A DNA stretch of 64,000 nucleotides from Streptomyces abyssalis (GCF_001751365.1 NZ_LJGT01000040.1:973696-1037695); one strand, 5' to 3'. Positions 25,106 through 34,116 are shown, counted from the stretch's first letter. Numbers and translations: made by a program. The notes: generated by a model from the letters alone, not told the origin.

Positions 25106-26668
25106 TCAGGGCAGTTCGCCCGCCGCCGCACGCTCGGCGAGACGCACCAGAGTGCGCACACCGGAGCCGGTGCCGCCCTTGGGGGTGTAGCCGAAGGGGC
25201 CCGAGTCGTTGAACGCCGGTCCCGCGATGTCGAGATGAGCCCACAGGACGTCCTCGTCGACGAACTCCTTGAGGAACAGGCCCGCCACCAGCCCGCTGCC
25301 CGGGCGCTCGCCGATGTTGGAGATGTCGGCGACAGGCGACTCCATGCCCTTGCGCAGGTGCGTCGGCATCGGCATCGGCCAGGACGCCTCGCCGGCCTCC
25401 CCCGCGAGTTCGTGCAGGGTGCTGCGGAAGTCGTCGTCGTTGCTGAGCACGCCGAAGGTGCGGTTGCCCAGGGCGAGCACCATCGCGCCCGTCAGGGTGG
25501 CGACGTCGACGACGGCGTCCGGGGACTCCTCGCACGCACGGGTCAGCGCGTCGGCGAGCACCAGCCGTCCCTCGGCGTCGGTGTTGAGGACCTCGACGGT
25601 CTTGCCGCTGTACATGCTGAGCACGTCACCCGGACGAGTGGCCGTACCCGACGGCATGTTCTCGGCGAGCGCCAGCCAGCCCGTCACGTTGACGCGCAGG
25701 CCGAGACGGGCGGCCGAGACGACCGCGGCGAAGACTGCGGCGGCGCCGCTCATGTCGCACTTCATCGTCTCGTTGTGACCGACGGGCTTGAGCGAGATGC
25801 CGCCGGAGTCGTAGGTGATGCCCTTGCCGACCAGTGCGACGGACTTCTTCGCCTTGGGGTGGGTGTGCGCGATGCGCACCAGGCGGGGCGGGTTGCCCGA
25901 ACCCTTGCCGACTCCGAGGATGCCGCCGTAGCCGCCCTTCGTGAGCGCGCCCTCGTCCATCACCTCGATGTCGAGGCTGTGCTGCTTCGCGGTCTCCTTC
26001 GCGCGGTCGGCGAAGACGGCCGGAGTGAGGTCGTTGGACGGGGTGTTGACCAGGTCGCGGGCGCGTGCCACCTCGGAGGCCAGCACCTCCGCACGCTCGG
26101 CCGCGGCCTTGTGCGCCTTGTCCCGCGGCTTGGCGCCGACGACGGTGATCTCGGCGAGCGGTGCGCTCGCTCCGTCCTTCTCCTTGCGGCCGTCCTTGTC
26201 GCTCTTCTTGCCGTTCTTGCCCTCGCCGGAGCTGCGGTAGGCGGTGAACGAGTACGCGCCGAGCAGCGCGCCCTCCGTCACGGCCGCCACCGCCGCCGCG
26301 TCCTCGACGGGCAGCGCGAAGGCGGCCTTCTTCGTGCCCGACAGCGCACGGGCGGCGGTGCCCGCGGCGCGGCGCAGCGTCTCCAGGTCGTAGGACTCGT
26401 GCTTCCCGGGTGCCTCGCCCAGGCCGACGGCCAGCACGACCGGCGCCTTGATCCCGGCCGGCGGCGCGGGGATCTTGGTGGTCTCGCCCTCGCTGCCGCC
26501 CGCGCCGAGTGCGTCAAGGGTCGTGGCGAGCTTCCCGCCGTACGCCTTGTCCACGGTCTCGCCGCCGAGAGCGACGACGGGGCCCTTGGCGCCCTTGGCG
26601 ACGCCGATCACGACTACGTCCGCACGCTGAGTCGTGGCGGACGAGGTGCTGAGAGTCAGAGCAGACAC
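25106..26668 (-). CDS. pepA: Leucyl aminopeptidase (M17 family)
   Basis: A 520-residue cytosolic dizinc aminopeptidase that removes N-terminal residues from peptides. The M17 signature NTDAEGRLVLADAL is near residue 360, and metal ligands are also seen in VGKGITYDSGGISLKP and KCDMSGAAAV. The C-terminal SGPFGYTPKGGTGSGVRTLV is typical. The GTG at 26668 begins MSALTLSTSSATTQR. A basic, Lys/Asp-rich insertion of about 25 residues (26161-26237) lies in a surface loop before the catalytic domain and looks lineage specific. Gene order places it beside lpdA and sucB, as remembered for Streptomyces coelicolor. Confidence 0.95.
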   Translation of the reverse strand: MSALTLSTSSATTQRADVVVIGVAKGAKGPVVALGGETVDKAYGGKLATTLDALGAGGSEGETTKIPAPPAGIKAPVVLAVGLGEAPGKHESYDLETLRRAAGTAARALSGTKKAAFALPVEDAAAVAAVTEGALLGAYSFTAYRSSGEGKNGKKSDKDGRKEKDGASAPLAEITVVGAKPRDKAHKAAAERAEVLASEVARARDLVNTPSNDLTPAVFADRAKETAKQHSLDIEVMDEGALTKGGYGGILGVGKGSGNPPRLVRIAHTHPKAKKSVALVGKGITYDSGGISLKPVGHNETMKCDMSGAAAVFAAVVSAARLGLRVNVTGWLALAENMPSGTATRPGDVLSMYSGKTVEVLNTDAEGRLVLADALTRACEESPDAVVDVATLTGAMVLALGNRTFGVLSNDDDFRSTLHELAGEAGEASWPMPMPTHLRKGMESPVADISNIGERPGSGLVAGLFLKEFVDEDVLWAHLDIAGPAFNDSGPFGYTPKGGTGSGVRTLVRLAERAAAGELP

Positions 26669-26869
26669 GGTGTGAGGGACCTTCTTCCTTCTTCGGAACG
26701 CCGGAAGCGCGGACCGCCGGACACGGTGAGCGGCTTCCGGCACCGGGCATCGTATGCCCGCGAAAAACGTCGTATGCGGGAGACCCTACGCTCACCCGGG
26801 GCGTCAACCCCGGGCGCCGGGGCCGGTGATGACGGACCCGGCGGCCTCGTCCCGCGGCGGGTGCCGGGG

Positions 26870-27937
26870 TCAGCCGAAGGCGAGCACCACCAGAGCCACG
26901 GTGGCCGCGCACTCCGCCAGCGCACCGAAGACGTCGCCCGTGACGCCCCCGAGACGGCGGCGGCAGTGGCGCAACAGCAGCTCGGCGGCGGCCAGTCCGA
27001 GAACCACGGCGAAGAGGTACGAGACGGCGCCGAAGAGAGGGTTCCACCAGTTGACGACCGCGCCGAGGGCCGCGCTCACCACGGCGACGCCCGCGGCGAC
27101 GAGCACGGCCGTACGTACGGGAACGGTGTCCGCGACCAGAGCGCCGAGCCCGTCCGGGCGTGCGGCAGGAACACCCGAACGAGCTGCGAGCGTCAGCGCC
27201 GTGCGCGCGACGACGCACGAGACGACGACCGCGAGCGCGCCCTGAGCCCAACCCCCTTCGCCGTAGAGCTCGTTGACGACCGCTACCTGCGCCAGCAGTA
27301 CGAGGACGAGAGTGAGAACGCCGAACGGGCCGATGTCCGAACGCTTCATGACGCGCAGCGCTTCCCCGGCGGGCTTCGCGCTTCCCAGGCCGTCGGCGAC
27401 GTCCGCGAGACCGTCGAGATGCAGCGCGCGCGTGAGCACGGCGGGCACGGCCACCGATATGACGGCGGCGAGGAGCGAGGACGTGCCGAGCAACAGTGCC
27501 AGCAGCCCTGTTGCGGCCGCCGTCAGCCCCACGAGGAGACCCACGAAGGGTGCCCACTCCATTCCGCGGCGGGCGGACCCGCGGTCCCAGCGGGGGACGC
27601 CGACGGGCAGGACGGTGAGTGTGCCCAGAGCGAAGCGGATGCCGTCCTCGGCGGAGGCGCCCGCCTTCGCCGCCTTTCCGGCAGCGCCCTGACTTGCCTG
27701 TGCCTCGTCGTCCCTGGCCTTGTCGCCCTCGGCTTTGTCGTTCTCGGCCTTCTTGGCCTCGGCGTTGCCGTCTCCGGCCGCGCCGCCCTCCGCTTCCGGG
27801 TCCGCGGCCGCGCGATGCCCGGCTTCGCGGTCCTCGGGTCCGCGGGCCGGCGCAGGCTCGCCAGGGCGACCGTCGCTCTGACCGGACTTGTCGGGCCTGG
27901 CGGCCGGTTCGGGCCCGTCCGGGGGAGTGGTGTCCAT
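26870..27937 (-). CDS. cobS: Adenosylcobinamide-GDP ribazoletransferase with long disordered N-terminus
   Basis: A 355-residue membrane enzyme that joins adenosylcobinamide-GDP with alpha-ribazole in the last step of cobalamin assembly. The catalytic domain starts near residue 97 (GIRFALGTLTVLPVGVP). It has the family motif LHLDGLADVADGLGSAKP, whose acidic residues bind metal, and about seven membrane helices. The first 95 residues are a charged Ala/Glu/Asp/Lys-rich region without predicted fold, unusual because CobS is normally about 250 residues. The ATG at 27937 is the best start; no internal start with a good ribosome site before residue 97 was found. It follows cobT in the cob group. Confidence 0.93.
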   Translation of the reverse strand: MDTTPPDGPEPAARPDKSGQSDGRPGEPAPARGPEDREAGHRAAADPEAEGGAAGDGNAEAKKAENDKAEGDKARDDEAQASQGAAGKAAKAGASAEDGIRFALGTLTVLPVGVPRWDRGSARRGMEWAPFVGLLVGLTAAATGLLALLLGTSSLLAAVISVAVPAVLTRALHLDGLADVADGLGSAKPAGEALRVMKRSDIGPFGVLTLVLVLLAQVAVVNELYGEGGWAQGALAVVVSCVVARTALTLAARSGVPAARPDGLGALVADTVPVRTAVLVAAGVAVVSAALGAVVNWWNPLFGAVSYLFAVVLGLAAAELLLRHCRRRLGGVTGDVFGALAECAATVALVVLAFG

Positions 27938-28142
27938 CGGAGCGCAGGCTAGCGCCTCACGGTCCGCAACGGCACCGTCCGTGCACGGCCGTTCACGCCG
28001 GCCGATCGCCGCAGGACGCCGAAGCTCCCCGTCGCGGGCCGGTTCGGCGCCCACCGGGGGCGCTGCCCCTTGCCCGCGGGCCCGCGCCGTACCGCAGGCA
28101 CCCGGGCCGCCACCGGCCCGCGAAGGGGGTCGTGGGCGAATC

Positions 28143-29276
28143 TCAAGTCGCGTCCAGCGCAGGCGAGTCCGAGCCTCCGCCGTCGTCTCCGTCTCCGCCG
28201 GTGTCCCCGTCCTTCTCGTCCCCGTCGTCCCGTACGGGCAGCCCCGCCGCGAGTTCGGCGGCCGCCTGCACCAGGGGCAGGGCGAGCAGCGCGCCCGTGC
28301 CGCCGCCGACCTCCACCCGCTGTTCCAGCAGCGGGTCGAGCGCCATGCGGTCGAGAGCCTTCGCCTGCGCGGGTTCGCTGCCCGCGTGCCCGGCCACCCA
28401 CCAGTCGGGCGCGCGGAACGCGACCCGCTGCGCCACGAGCGCGCACGCCGCGGAGACGACGCCGTCGAGCACCACGGGGGTGCGCCGTACCGCGGACTGC
28501 AGCAGGAACCCGGTCATCGCGGTGAGATCGGCGCCGGCGACCGCGGCGAGCAGCTCCAGCTGATCGCCCAGCACGGGCCGTGCGCGGCGCAGCCCGTCCC
28601 TGATGGCCGCGCACTTGCGCATCCACGCCAGGTCGTCGATCTCCCCGCCGCCCCTGCCCGTGACGACCGAGGCGTCGGTGCCGCACAGCGCCGCGATCAG
28701 CGTCCCGGCCGCCGTCGTGCCGCCGACCGAGAGATCACCGAGGACGACCAGATCGGTGCCCGCGTCCGCCTCCTCGTCCGCGACGGCCATCCCCGCGCGG
28801 AAGGCCGCCTCCGCCTCCTGAGCGGTCAGCGTGTCCTCGATGTCGAGGCGGCCCGAGGAGCGCCGCACCCGGTGCCGGGTCACTTCGGCGGGGAACTCCT
28901 CCGGATCGCAGTCGAGCGCCATGTCGACGACCCTGACCGGGACTTCGAGCCGGCTGGCGAGGATCGCGGCGGGTGTGGTGCCCTCCAGGGCCTCCCTCAC
29001 GAGCGTGTGCGCGGAGCCGGCGCGATGGGAGGAGACGTCCAGCGAGGCCACGCCGTGATCGCCCGCGAAGACGACGAGGCGCGGCTGCCGCACTGGCTGG
29101 ACGGGCAGCCGTCCCTGAGCCGCCGTCAGCCACTCTCCCAGCTCGTCCAGCCTGCCCAGCGCCTCGGGAGGCAGCCCGGTCCGTGCCCTCCGCTCCTCGG
29201 CGTCCCGGCGCAGTCCGCCGTGCGGGCGCTCGATGAGGTCGGAGAAGTCATCCAGGTCGAGGGTGCGGTCAGTCAT
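28143..29276 (-). CDS. cobT: Nicotinate-nucleotide--dimethylbenzimidazole phosphoribosyltransferase
   Basis: A 377-residue enzyme that makes alpha-ribazole phosphate for the lower ligand of cobalamin. Recognisable CobT segments are VVFAGDHGVASLDVSSH, LVVLGDLSVGGTTAAGTLIA, the long central PVVLDGVVSAACALVAQRVA and the C-terminal substrate glutamate region VEVGGGTGALLALPLVQAA. The ATG at 29276 begins MTDRTLDLDDFSDLIERPHG. The last 30 residues are an Asp/Gly-rich tail (28143-28240) that looks like a disordered extension. It lies between cobU and cobS on one strand, with gaps of 115 and 205 bases, so co-transcription is likely but not tightly coupled. Confidence 0.94.
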   Translation of the reverse strand: MTDRTLDLDDFSDLIERPHGGLRRDAEERRARTGLPPEALGRLDELGEWLTAAQGRLPVQPVRQPRLVVFAGDHGVASLDVSSHRAGSAHTLVREALEGTTPAAILASRLEVPVRVVDMALDCDPEEFPAEVTRHRVRRSSGRLDIEDTLTAQEAEAAFRAGMAVADEEADAGTDLVVLGDLSVGGTTAAGTLIAALCGTDASVVTGRGGGEIDDLAWMRKCAAIRDGLRRARPVLGDQLELLAAVAGADLTAMTGFLLQSAVRRTPVVLDGVVSAACALVAQRVAFRAPDWWVAGHAGSEPAQAKALDRMALDPLLEQRVEVGGGTGALLALPLVQAAAELAAGLPVRDDGDEKDGDTGGDGDDGGGSDSPALDAT

Positions 29277-29391
29277 GTTGGCGAAGCGTACGGTACGGCC
29301 GGGCGCCCACGGCGGCGCGGTGCGGACGCACGTGCGGGGGCGCCGCCAGGGGGGCTGCCGGACCGCAGTACGGCTCCGGCGAACCGCGCCG

Positions 29392-30609
29392 TCAGCCGCG
29401 CAGCGGTTGCGCCACGCCCGCGGTGACGAGCAGCACGTGCTCGCACTCCGCCGCGAACTCCGCGTTCAGGCGGCCCAGTTCGTCGCGGAAGCGCCGCCCC
29501 GCAGACGTTTCGGGCACGATGCCCGAACCGACCTCGTTGCTCACCGCCACCACCGTGCGCCGGGTCCGGCGCAGCGCCGAGAGCAGCGCGGAGACCCGCT
29601 CCCGCAGCATCCGCGAACCGACCGTCGCCCAGCGCTCGTCGTCCCACGCCCCGACGGAGTCCATCGCGTCCGTGAGCCACAGCGCGAGGCAGTCGATGAG
29701 CAGCGGCGGGCCCGGCTCCTCCAGCAGCGGGACGAGATCGCAGGTCTCCTCCGTGCGCCACGACGCGGGGCGGCGTTCCTTGTGCGCGCTCACGCGGGCG
29801 GCCCACTCCGGATCGCCCTCGCGAGCGCCGCCGGTGGCCACGTACACGACTCCGGGGAAGGAAGCCAGCCGCTGCTCGGCCTCGGCGGACTTGCCGGACC
29901 GTGCCCCGCCGAGTACGAGCGTGCGCCGCGGGATCTCGGGGACGTCCGGGTAGTCGCCGACGACGAGGGTCGTACCGTCCGGTTCCGTGTGGGCTCCCGC
30001 CGCGGCGAGACGCCGGTGCAGCTCGGGCCCGGGCGGCACGTCGTGGTCGATGTGGAGGGCGACCACGTCGGTCGCCGGGCCCACGGCGCCGGCTGCGCGG
30101 AGGCGGGCGAGGGCCTCGGGGCGCCCGAGCACGTCGAGGAGCACCATGTCGTAGGGGGAGGCGGCCGGTTCGCGTCCCTCCTCGAGGCCGGCGGGCGCCG
30201 CCGCAGGGGGCAGGTAGAGGAGGCGTTCTCCGCCGGGACCGGTCACCTGGTAGCCGGTGCCGGGCGAGTCCAGGGCGACGGCGCGTATCCGGTGGCCGCT
30301 GATCAGGGCGAGGTCCTGCCGCTCGGAGACGCGCAGCGGTGCGGGCAGCCCGGCCGGGAGCTCCATCACCGGACCGTCGTGCGGGTGCGAGAGCAGCACC
30401 TGCCGTACGCCGTGCAGTGAACGCCCCGCGCGGGCGGCGGCGAAGGCGGGACCGGGCGTGAGGTCGAGCAGCACGGTGCTGTCCACCAGGACGGCGGTGG
30501 CGGCGCGCGCGTTCGTACGGCCCCTGACGCAGGCGGCGCACACGGCGCACGGGCAGTCGGGCCGGGGGAGTCCCGCGGGAGCTCCCGTGCCGAGCAGAGT
30601 GAGTTCCAC
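29392..30609 (-). CDS. cobU: Metallo-beta-lactamase-like domain fused to CobU (adenosylcobinamide kinase/guanylyltransferase)
   Basis: A 405-residue two-part protein. The C-terminal about 180 residues are CobU, which phosphorylates adenosylcobinamide and then transfers GMP. The Walker A loop is LVLGGARSGKSAEAE near residue 230; AVSNEVGSGIVPE and the RFRDELGRLNAEFA end follow. The N-terminal about 220 residues form an MBL-like domain (VELTLLGTGAPAGLPRPDCP, a CxxC near residue 20 and VLLSHPHDGPV); its HxHxDH motif is incomplete, so hydrolase activity is doubtful. The fusion occurs in other Streptomyces. The GTG at 30609 was chosen. First gene of the cobU-cobT-cobS run; no cobalamin riboswitch fits in the 83 bases upstream. 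Confidence 0.9.
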   Translation of the reverse strand: MELTLLGTGAPAGLPRPDCPCAVCAACVRGRTNARAATAVLVDSTVLLDLTPGPAFAAARAGRSLHGVRQVLLSHPHDGPVMELPAGLPAPLRVSERQDLALISGHRIRAVALDSPGTGYQVTGPGGERLLYLPPAAAPAGLEEGREPAASPYDMVLLDVLGRPEALARLRAAGAVGPATDVVALHIDHDVPPGPELHRRLAAAGAHTEPDGTTLVVGDYPDVPEIPRRTLVLGGARSGKSAEAEQRLASFPGVVYVATGGAREGDPEWAARVSAHKERRPASWRTEETCDLVPLLEEPGPPLLIDCLALWLTDAMDSVGAWDDERWATVGSRMLRERVSALLSALRRTRRTVVAVSNEVGSGIVPETSAGRRFRDELGRLNAEFAAECEHVLLVTAGVAQPLRG

Positions 30610-30692
30610 ACCCCGATCGTCTCGTGCGCGGTCGGCGCCCGCCCACTCAGGATTAGTCTGCGGGCAGCAACAGTCGATCTCTGGAGGCACAC

Positions 30693-30920
30693 ATGGCGTG
30701 GACGTGGCGGTTCGAGAAGGCCGACGGATCGGAGACCGAACCTGCCGTAGCGCCCGAGGAGTTCCCCACCCAGGGCGACGCCGAGTCCTGGATCGGCGAG
30801 GTGTGGAAGGAGCTGCTCGAAGGCGGCACCGACCAGGTGACGCTGCTGGACGACGGCAGCAAGGTCTACGGCCCGATGAGCCTGCACGCCCAGGACGGCT
30901 ACGAGGGCGAGAACGTGTAG
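30693..30920 (+). CDS. Small conserved actinobacterial protein
   Basis: A 75-residue acidic protein beginning MAWTWRFEKADGSETEP and rich in Glu, Asp and Trp, with no membrane segment or cysteine. A CTGGAGG site 7 bases before the ATG and a strong terminator behind it support a real monocistronic gene. I recall close relatives throughout Streptomyces and other actinobacteria, without an assigned function. It is divergent from the cobU fusion gene, 83 bases apart. Confidence 0.82.
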   Translation: MAWTWRFEKADGSETEPAVAPEEFPTQGDAESWIGEVWKELLEGGTDQVTLLDDGSKVYGPMSLHAQDGYEGENV

Positions 30921-30936
30921 CCGCGGACTCGCGCCC

Positions 30937-30985
30937 CGACGGCGCCCTCCGGCGAGGCCCCCGGCTCCGTCGGAGGGCGCCGTCG
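30937..30985. terminator. Strong GC hairpin terminator
   Basis: A perfect 15-bp stem (left arm from 30937, CGACGGCGCCCTCCG, right arm ending 30985) begins 17 bases after the stop of the small conserved gene. There is no T-run. The convergent methyltransferase gene ends about 130 bases further on. Confidence 0.75.
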
Positions 30986-31118
30986 TGTGTCTGCATCCGC
31001 GCCGGGCGGCGCTCCCGGAGCGACGCGCGGCCCGCGACGGCATCAGCCGGACCGCGTCCCGCGTCCCGCGGCAGCGGTCAGCCGTCGGCCGGCTCACGCT
31101 CCCCGGCCCGCGCCGGAC

Positions 31119-31844
31119 TCAGCCGGCGCCGCCCCGTGCCCCGCAGACGTGCAGCATCGCCGCCACCGAGCGGTACGGGTCGCTGCGCCCCGCACGCTCC
31201 TCCGCGGCGAGCATCCGGTCCGCCTTCTCCTCCTCGGCGGGGCAGTCGTCGCTGCCGAATATCCCCACCCCGTACCACTGCCGCAGCGGTGTGCCGATTC
31301 CGGCGAGCCCCCTGGTCAGCGTCTCCAGGCGCAGGGCGCTCCCGGTCCTTTCCGGGAAGTCGAGGGCGGCCAGTGCCGCGTCCCAGTCGCCGGAGCGCCC
31401 CGGGTGCATGGCCAGCGCGGCGTCGTTCCGTATCAGCAGCGACAGCAGGCCTCCCGCGTCCAGGACCCGCGCGAGACCCGCGAGGGTGATGCCCGGGTCG
31501 CGCGCCTGGATCAGTCCGTCGTGGCAGAGCACGACGTCGAAGGTGCCGGGCAGGAAGTGGGCGCCGGTGTCCTCGCTGCCGCCCGCGACGAGGCGCACGC
31601 GCTCACGTATGCCCTCGGGCTCCTCGGCGAGGTCCTTCTCGAAGAGCTCGCGCAGGTCGGGGTCGGACTGCAGGCCGGTCACCCGGTGGCCGGCACGCGC
31701 CAGCCGCAGGGCCTGTACGCCGCGCCCGAGGCCGACGTCGAGCACGCGCAGCCTGCGCCCCACCTCGAAACCGGCCGATATCTGCTCGTCCAGCTGACGG
31801 GCGAGAATCCTCTGCCCGAGCTGTCCGGGGTCACTCAGGTCCAC
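31119..31844 (-). CDS. Class I SAM-dependent methyltransferase
   Basis: A 241-residue protein with a class I methyltransferase core. Motif I is VLDVGLGRGVQALRLAR near residue 36, and the acidic end of strand 2 is VTGLQSDPD. Motif IV is FDVVLCHDGLIQ near residue 105, followed by LARVLDAGGLLSLLIRNDAA. The overall look resembles CmoM-type tRNA carboxymethyluridine methyltransferases, but the target cannot be fixed from sequence. The start is GTG at 31844. It follows the DUF3043 gene on the same strand, 123 bases downstream. Confidence 0.85.
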   Translation of the reverse strand: MDLSDPGQLGQRILARQLDEQISAGFEVGRRLRVLDVGLGRGVQALRLARAGHRVTGLQSDPDLRELFEKDLAEEPEGIRERVRLVAGGSEDTGAHFLPGTFDVVLCHDGLIQARDPGITLAGLARVLDAGGLLSLLIRNDAALAMHPGRSGDWDAALAALDFPERTGSALRLETLTRGLAGIGTPLRQWYGVGIFGSDDCPAEEEKADRMLAAEERAGRSDPYRSVAAMLHVCGARGGAG

Positions 31845-31967
31845 GGCACGTCCAGGGCGCGGTCACGACGCCGCGGGCGAGTGCCTGCGCGGGCGTGACG
31901 CCGGGATGTGCGAGGGGTACGGACCGGCTCCGCAGGTCCTGCCGCGACCGGGGACCCTGCCGCCCGT

Positions 31968-32567
31968 TCAGGGCTTCTCGCCGCGTGCGACCTGCGGCTT
32001 GGGCAGGCGCATCCGTCGCAGCTGGAGCGTACGCATCAGGGCGTAGGCGACGGCGCCGCGCTTGGGCTCGTCGGGATAGCGCTCCCGGAGGTCCCTCTTG
32101 AGCCGGAAGCCGAGCCCGATCGAGTCGAGGACGATCATCACGATCACGAAGAGCCAGAGCAGCAGCGAGATGTTCTTCAGCTGCAGCGAGGGCATCATGC
32201 TCAGCACCAGGATGATCACCGCGAGCGGCAGGAAGAACTCGGCGACCGACCAGCGCGAGTCCACGTAGTCGCGGGCGAAGCGCCGCACGGGGCCCTTGTC
32301 GCGCGCGGGCAGGTAACGCTCGTCCCCGCCCGCCAGGGCCTGACGCTGCCGCGCCATGTCGCTGCGGCGCGCCTCGCGCTGCCGCTTGGCGGCCTCCTTG
32401 CGGCTGGCCGGGGCCTTCGCGAGCGTGCGGCGCTGAGACTGCGCCTCGCTGCGCTTGGGCGTCGGCCGGCCCTTGGGGGCCTCGGGATCACGGGTCTGCT
32501 GGGGCTCGGCGGCGGTCACCTGGGTGGTGGGAGCGGCCTGCCCGTCCTTCGAACGGCTTCGGAACAC
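31968..32567 (-). CDS. DUF3043 membrane protein
   Basis: A 199-residue protein typical of actinobacterial DUF3043. It has a long, basic, cytoplasmic N-terminal half (MFRSRSKDGQAAPTTQVTAA, then KRQREARRSDMARQRQAL). Two closely spaced membrane helices follow (FFLPLAVIILVLSMMP and LLLWLFVIVMIVLDSIGLGF), then a basic tail LMRTLQLRRMRLPKPQVARG. The GTG at 32567 gives the remembered family start. Function is unknown. It is divergent from pspA across a 343-base region, a pairing kept in Streptomyces as I remember it, hinting at an envelope role. Confidence 0.88.
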   Translation of the reverse strand: MFRSRSKDGQAAPTTQVTAAEPQQTRDPEAPKGRPTPKRSEAQSQRRTLAKAPASRKEAAKRQREARRSDMARQRQALAGGDERYLPARDKGPVRRFARDYVDSRWSVAEFFLPLAVIILVLSMMPSLQLKNISLLLWLFVIVMIVLDSIGLGFRLKRDLRERYPDEPKRGAVAYALMRTLQLRRMRLPKPQVARGEKP

Positions 32568-32910
32568 GCTCCCAAGACTACGGTGCCGTGCGAGGTGCCC
32601 CCAGGCCCTTGCCGGGAACGATCTCGCAACACCGTCAGCGGTGCGGCCCGGCAAGCCCGCCGCCCCCGCGGCCGCGGGCCGGACCCCCTGAAGCCCCGAA
32701 CCGTCCGTGACGGCCCGTATCGCCCCGGTTGCGGCAGCCGGAACGGGCCCCGCCCTACTCCCTGCGCCGGAGGCCCCGCGGCCCGATCGTCCTTCAGGAG
32801 GAGCGCATCCGCGGCCGAACAGTGCGGTAATGGAACCAGGGCCCGTAGTCTTGGGTCTTGAAGGTGTGCTGCTGAGGCTCAGTCCGTTACGAAGGGGGCG
32901 CGCGAGGCCC
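32568..32910. promoter_or_regulatory. Divergent DUF3043/pspA control region
   Basis: The 343 bases contain no gene. A short palindrome CTGAG-G-CTCAG sits at 32872-32882, 28 bases ahead of the pspA start, in the place of a 5' leader element. A GC-rich stretch near 32640-32690 could fold. No sigma-factor consensus could be assigned with confidence. Confidence 0.4.
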
Positions 32911-33726
32911 ATGAGCGGTGTCATGAAGCGTATGGGGATGATTTTCCGCGCGAAGGCCAACAAGGCCCTGGACCGGGCCGAGGACCCGCGCGAGACGCTC
33001 GATTACTCGTACCAGAAGCAGCTGGAGCTGCTGCAGAAGGTGCGCCGCGGCGTCGCCGACGTGGCGACGTCCCGGAAGCGCCTCGAACTGCAGATGAGCC
33101 AGCTCCAGGGCCAGTCCTCCAAGCTGGAGGAGCAGGGCAAGAAGGCTCTCGCGCTCGGCCGCGAGGACCTCGCCCGCGAGGCGCTCTCCCGCCGTGCCGC
33201 GCTCCAGCAGCAGGTCACCGACCTGGAGTCGCAGCACCAGACGCTGCAGGGCGAGGAGGAGAAGCTGACTCTCGCCTCCCAGCGGCTGCAGGCGAAGGTG
33301 GACGCCTTCCGTACGAAGAAGGAGACGATCAAGGCCACCTACACCGCCGCCCAGGCCCAGACGCGCATCGGGGAGGCCTTCTCCGGCATCTCCGAGGAGA
33401 TGGGCGACGTCGGCATGGCGGTCCAGCGTGCGGAGGACAAGACCGCGGAGCTGCAGGCCCGCTCCGGGGCCATCGACGAGCTCCTCGCCTCCGGCGCGCT
33501 CGACGACGTGTCCGGCACCTCGAAGGACGACATCACCGCCGAGCTGGACAGGCTCTCCGGCGGCTCGGACGTCGAGCTGGAGCTGCAGCGGATGAAGGCC
33601 GAGCTGGCCGGCGGCTCGGAGAGCGGCGGACAGCAGGCCATTGAGGGCGGCAGCGGCACCGGGCAGGCCCAGGGCCAGGGCCAGGAGCAGCAGCAGTCCC
33701 AGGACACCCCGAAGTTCGAGAAGTAG
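32911..33726 (+). CDS. pspA: PspA/IM30 family membrane-stress protein
   Basis: A 271-residue, almost wholly helical coiled-coil protein of the PspA/Vipp1 (ESCRT-III-like) family that binds and protects stressed membranes. It opens MSGVMKRMGMIFRAKANKAL, the amphipathic membrane-binding helix, followed by EDPRETLDYSYQKQLELLQK. Coiled coil extends to about residue 190. The C-terminal 45 residues are a Gln/Gly-rich tail (SGTGQAQGQGQEQQQSQ). The ATG at 32911 follows GAGG by 4 bases; an internal ATG at 32923 (MKRMG) is the alternative. The next gene is pspAA, and a two-component system follows. Confidence 0.93.
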   Translation: MSGVMKRMGMIFRAKANKALDRAEDPRETLDYSYQKQLELLQKVRRGVADVATSRKRLELQMSQLQGQSSKLEEQGKKALALGREDLAREALSRRAALQQQVTDLESQHQTLQGEEEKLTLASQRLQAKVDAFRTKKETIKATYTAAQAQTRIGEAFSGISEEMGDVGMAVQRAEDKTAELQARSGAIDELLASGALDDVSGTSKDDITAELDRLSGGSDVELELQRMKAELAGGSESGGQQAIEGGSGTGQAQGQGQEQQQSQDTPKFEK

Positions 33727-33837
33727 CGGCCGTACTCAGCGCGGGGGAGCGCCGTGCGCGGCACGGGCTCCCCGGCTCCCACGGGCAGCGACACCGAGAA
33801 GCAGCAGCTGACGGCCCCGCGCCAGAAGGAGAGCGAC

Positions 33838-34116
33838 ATGATCGTACGGATCATGGGGGAAGGCCAGGTGAAGCTGGACGACAGCCACTTCGCCGAGCTG
33901 AACAAGCTGGACGACGAGCTGCTCTCCGAGATGGAGACCGGAGACGAGGAGGGCTTCCGCCGCACGCTGACGGCGCTCCTCAACGCCGTACGGACGATGG
34001 GCTCGTCGCTTCCCGACGACGCCCTGGAGCCGTCGGAGCTGATCCTTCCGGCCCCGGACGCCACCCTCGAAGAGGTACGCGAGATGCTCACCGACGACGG
34101 CCTCATCCCGAACTGA
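33838..34116 (+). CDS. pspAA: PspA-associated protein PspAA
   Basis: A 92-residue acidic protein starting MIVRIMGEGQVKLDDSHFAE, the canonical opening of PspAA, which forms an operon with PspA in actinobacteria and archaea. An AAGGAG site 8 bases upstream fixes the ATG at 33838. The C-terminal half contains LEPSELILPAPDATLEEVRE. It is a short open-faced beta-sheet and helix domain with no catalytic residues. It most likely modulates PspA assembly. The spacing of 111 bases after pspA is compatible with one transcript. Confidence 0.92.
   Translation: MIVRIMGEGQVKLDDSHFAELNKLDDELLSEMETGDEEGFRRTLTALLNAVRTMGSSLPDDALEPSELILPAPDATLEEVREMLTDDGLIPN

Noticed and set aside
23372..27952. Long plus-strand frames opposite lpdA, pepA and cobS
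   Set aside because: Antisense shadows of well-identified minus-strand enzymes; their translation shows no domain.
30610..30692. Cobalamin riboswitch ahead of cobU
   Set aside because: The divergent gap is only 83 bases, too short, and shows no B12-box-like element.
32836..32855. ECF sigma-factor promoter before pspA
   Set aside because: A GGAAC box is present, but the spacing to the following GTC-like element is too short for a known ECF promoter.
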